From Nocardia sp. NBC_00565 (GTDB taxonomy: Bacteria > Actinomycetota > Actinomycetes > Mycobacteriales > Mycobacteriaceae): a stretch of 64,000 nucleotides of DNA. The notes beneath the pieces were generated by a model. It did no database searches. It saw only the letters and a list, made by a program, of their open reading frames with translations, and had not been told where the DNA came from. The position numbers and the translations under genes are program-made. Shown one piece after another: positions 62,900 to 64,000 of this stretch (positions within the stretch are counted from its first letter, which is position 1; each line of letters starts with the position of its first letter). The DNA is taken from assembly GCF_036345915.1 (NCBI RefSeq), contig NZ_CP107785.1, positions 7,564,001 to 7,628,000 on the forward strand. The letters are read 5' to 3'.

Positions 62900-63616
62900 A
62901 TGATCGCCACGATATTGCTGAGCGTCGGAATCGTCTTTCTCGCCGAATTGGGTGATAAATCCCAGCTGATGGCGTTGACGTTCGCGCTGCGCTACCGCTG
63001 GTGGGTGGTGCTCGGCGGCATCGCGACCGCCAGCGCCGCAGTACATCTGGTCTCGGTCGGCGTCGGATATTTCCTCGGGGCCGCGCTGCCCACCAGGGCC
63101 ATCGCACTGGTCGCCGCGATCACCTTCCTGGCCGTCGGTCTGTGGACACTGCGTGAGCATTTCGGCGACGACGAAGCGGCCGAACCGAAGCCGCCGCGCT
63201 CGACCACCGCACCGTTCCTCGTGGTGCTGTCGGCATTCCTGCTCGCCGAACTCGGCGACCGGACCATGTTCGCCACCGCCGCGCTGGCCACCGACAACAG
63301 CTGGGTCGGCGTCTGGATCGGCTCCACCGTCGGCATGGTCGCCGCCGACGCCCTCGCGATCGCCGTCGGCATCCTGGTCGGCAAGCATCTGCCCGAACAT
63401 GTGATCGGCATCTGCTCCGGCCTGCTGTTCCTCTACTTCGGCACGGCCAGCCTGCTCGCCGCCGCCATCCCCGGCATCAGCGTGCTCACCGGCGGCGCGC
63501 TGGCCATCCTCGCACCGGCCGCCGCGGGCATTGCCCTGCTGATCCGGTCTCGGCTCGTGCGCAGCAATCCAGCGCGCATCGACGACCATCCGCCGGTCGA
63601 GCCGGTCGACCGATAG
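62900..63616 (+). CDS. TMEM165/GDT1-family (UPF0016) manganese transporter
   Basis: This 238-residue membrane protein has two repeats, each with the ELGDK/R signature (ELGDKS at 16-21, ELGDRT at 117-122), and six to seven helices. Members export or move Mn2+ (and Ca2+) against protons. The ATG at 62900 has GGGAG at 62885-62889. The upstream Mn2+ riboswitch gives a direct regulatory match: high manganese should turn on expression. Confidence 0.92.
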   Translation: MIATILLSVGIVFLAELGDKSQLMALTFALRYRWWVVLGGIATASAAVHLVSVGVGYFLGAALPTRAIALVAAITFLAVGLWTLREHFGDDEAAEPKPPRSTTAPFLVVLSAFLLAELGDRTMFATAALATDNSWVGVWIGSTVGMVAADALAIAVGILVGKHLPEHVIGICSGLLFLYFGTASLLAAAIPGISVLTGGALAILAPAAAGIALLIRSRLVRSNPARIDDHPPVEPVDR

Positions 63617-63629
63617 TCGCCCCCGCAGC

Positions 63630-63951
63630 CTCGCATCGCGCACCGCGCTCCTCGCCAGCATCACTGCCCACGACGCGAATTCCCCAGCCTCGCATCGCTC
63701 AGCGACACGCTTCCCACGACGCCACTACTGAGCGCTCACCACGGACTGCCGCAGGCTCGCATCGCTCAACGGCACGTCTCCCGCGACGCCACTACTGAAC
63801 GCTCACCACGGACTGCCGCAGGCTCGCATCGCTCAACGGCACGCTTCCCACGACGCCACTACTGAACGCTCACCACGGACTGCCGCAGGCTCGCATCGCT
63901 CAACGGCACGTCTCCCGCGACGCCACGGCTCAGGCGCGCACTTCGGACTGC
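63630..63951. repeat. 67-bp tandem repeat in the terminal gap
   Basis: The unit CTCGCATCGCTCAACGGCAC to ACTGCCGCAGG occurs from 63689, 63756, 63823 and (partly) 63890, spaced exactly 67 bases, with a more diverged copy at 63630. Copies differ by few bases (for example ACGTCTCCCGCG against ACGCTTCCCACG). No coding frame persists. The rest of the gap (63617-64000) shows no gene. Confidence 0.8.
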
Positions 63952-64000
63952 CGTGACACCGCATCGCCGTACAGATCGCCGCTGCGGCGCACCAGATCCA

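Overview
The window looks like a chromosomal segment of a mycolic-acid actinomycete, most likely Nocardia or a close relative. The support is high-GC codon use, a UDP-MurNAc hydroxylase (namH), an Mce/YrbE lipid importer, a PE-PPE-EspG set, IdeR-type iron boxes, and a gene order that follows the Mycobacterium tuberculosis Rv3834c-Rv3846 neighbourhood (serS, Rv3835, Rv3836, then Rv3837c, pheA, Rv3839, LCP, bfrB, glpQ1, Rv3843c, sodA). Homologue and synteny statements are from memory of these families; no search was run.

Layout. (1) 1-15.3 kb, core-like: tail of a secreted protein, namH, a BP74-type small protein, a MauE/thioredoxin fusion, a DUF606 transporter with degenerate 3' duplications, an MpaB-type oxygenase divergent from its TetR regulator, an MFS transporter, a GGDEF/EAL protein, serS, an aldehyde dehydrogenase, and the Rv3835/Rv3836 pair. 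(2) 15.3-45.27 kb, a roughly 30 kb accessory island inserted between the Rv3836-like and Rv3837c-like genes. It is bounded by a 29-bp perfect direct repeat made of the 3' end of the Rv3836-like gene. (3) 45.4-47.8 kb, a PE-PPE-EspG trio. (4) 47.8-64 kb, core again: phosphoglycerate mutase, pheA, a large 17/18-bp minisatellite, an iron-regulated DUF2470 gene, CPBP protease, LCP protein, two adjacent ferritins, GDPD, rhodanese, msrA, sodA, and a TMEM165/GDT1 transporter behind a yybP-ykoY manganese riboswitch.

The island reads as a self-contained lipid uptake and breakdown unit. A nine-gene minus-strand operon carries mceA-F, an Mce-associated protein and two YrbE permeases, with the permeases at the 3' end, not at the usual 5' end. 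Around it are a P450, a flavin-dependent oxidoreductase, an acyl-CoA ligase joined to a cupin, an alpha-methylacyl-CoA racemase, acyl-CoA dehydrogenase, a kinase-like protein, enoyl-CoA hydratase, three intact SDRs, a quinone-oxidoreductase-type MDR, two NTF2-like proteins and a nitroreductase. The racemase, P450 and beta-oxidation set suggest a methyl-branched isoprenoid or steroid-side-chain substrate (inference).

The island has three regulators (GntR/UTRA, PucR-type, TetR) and three separate repeated DNA motifs: a GATCCGGATC palindrome near gntR and the enoyl-CoA hydratase gene; a 21-bp motif seen five times before catabolic genes and tetR; and a TCCAGA-N6-TCCAGA direct repeat upstream of mceA and of the P450. 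It also holds several fragments of broken genes, including one ORF stitched from the heads of three families. No integrase or transposase is visible.
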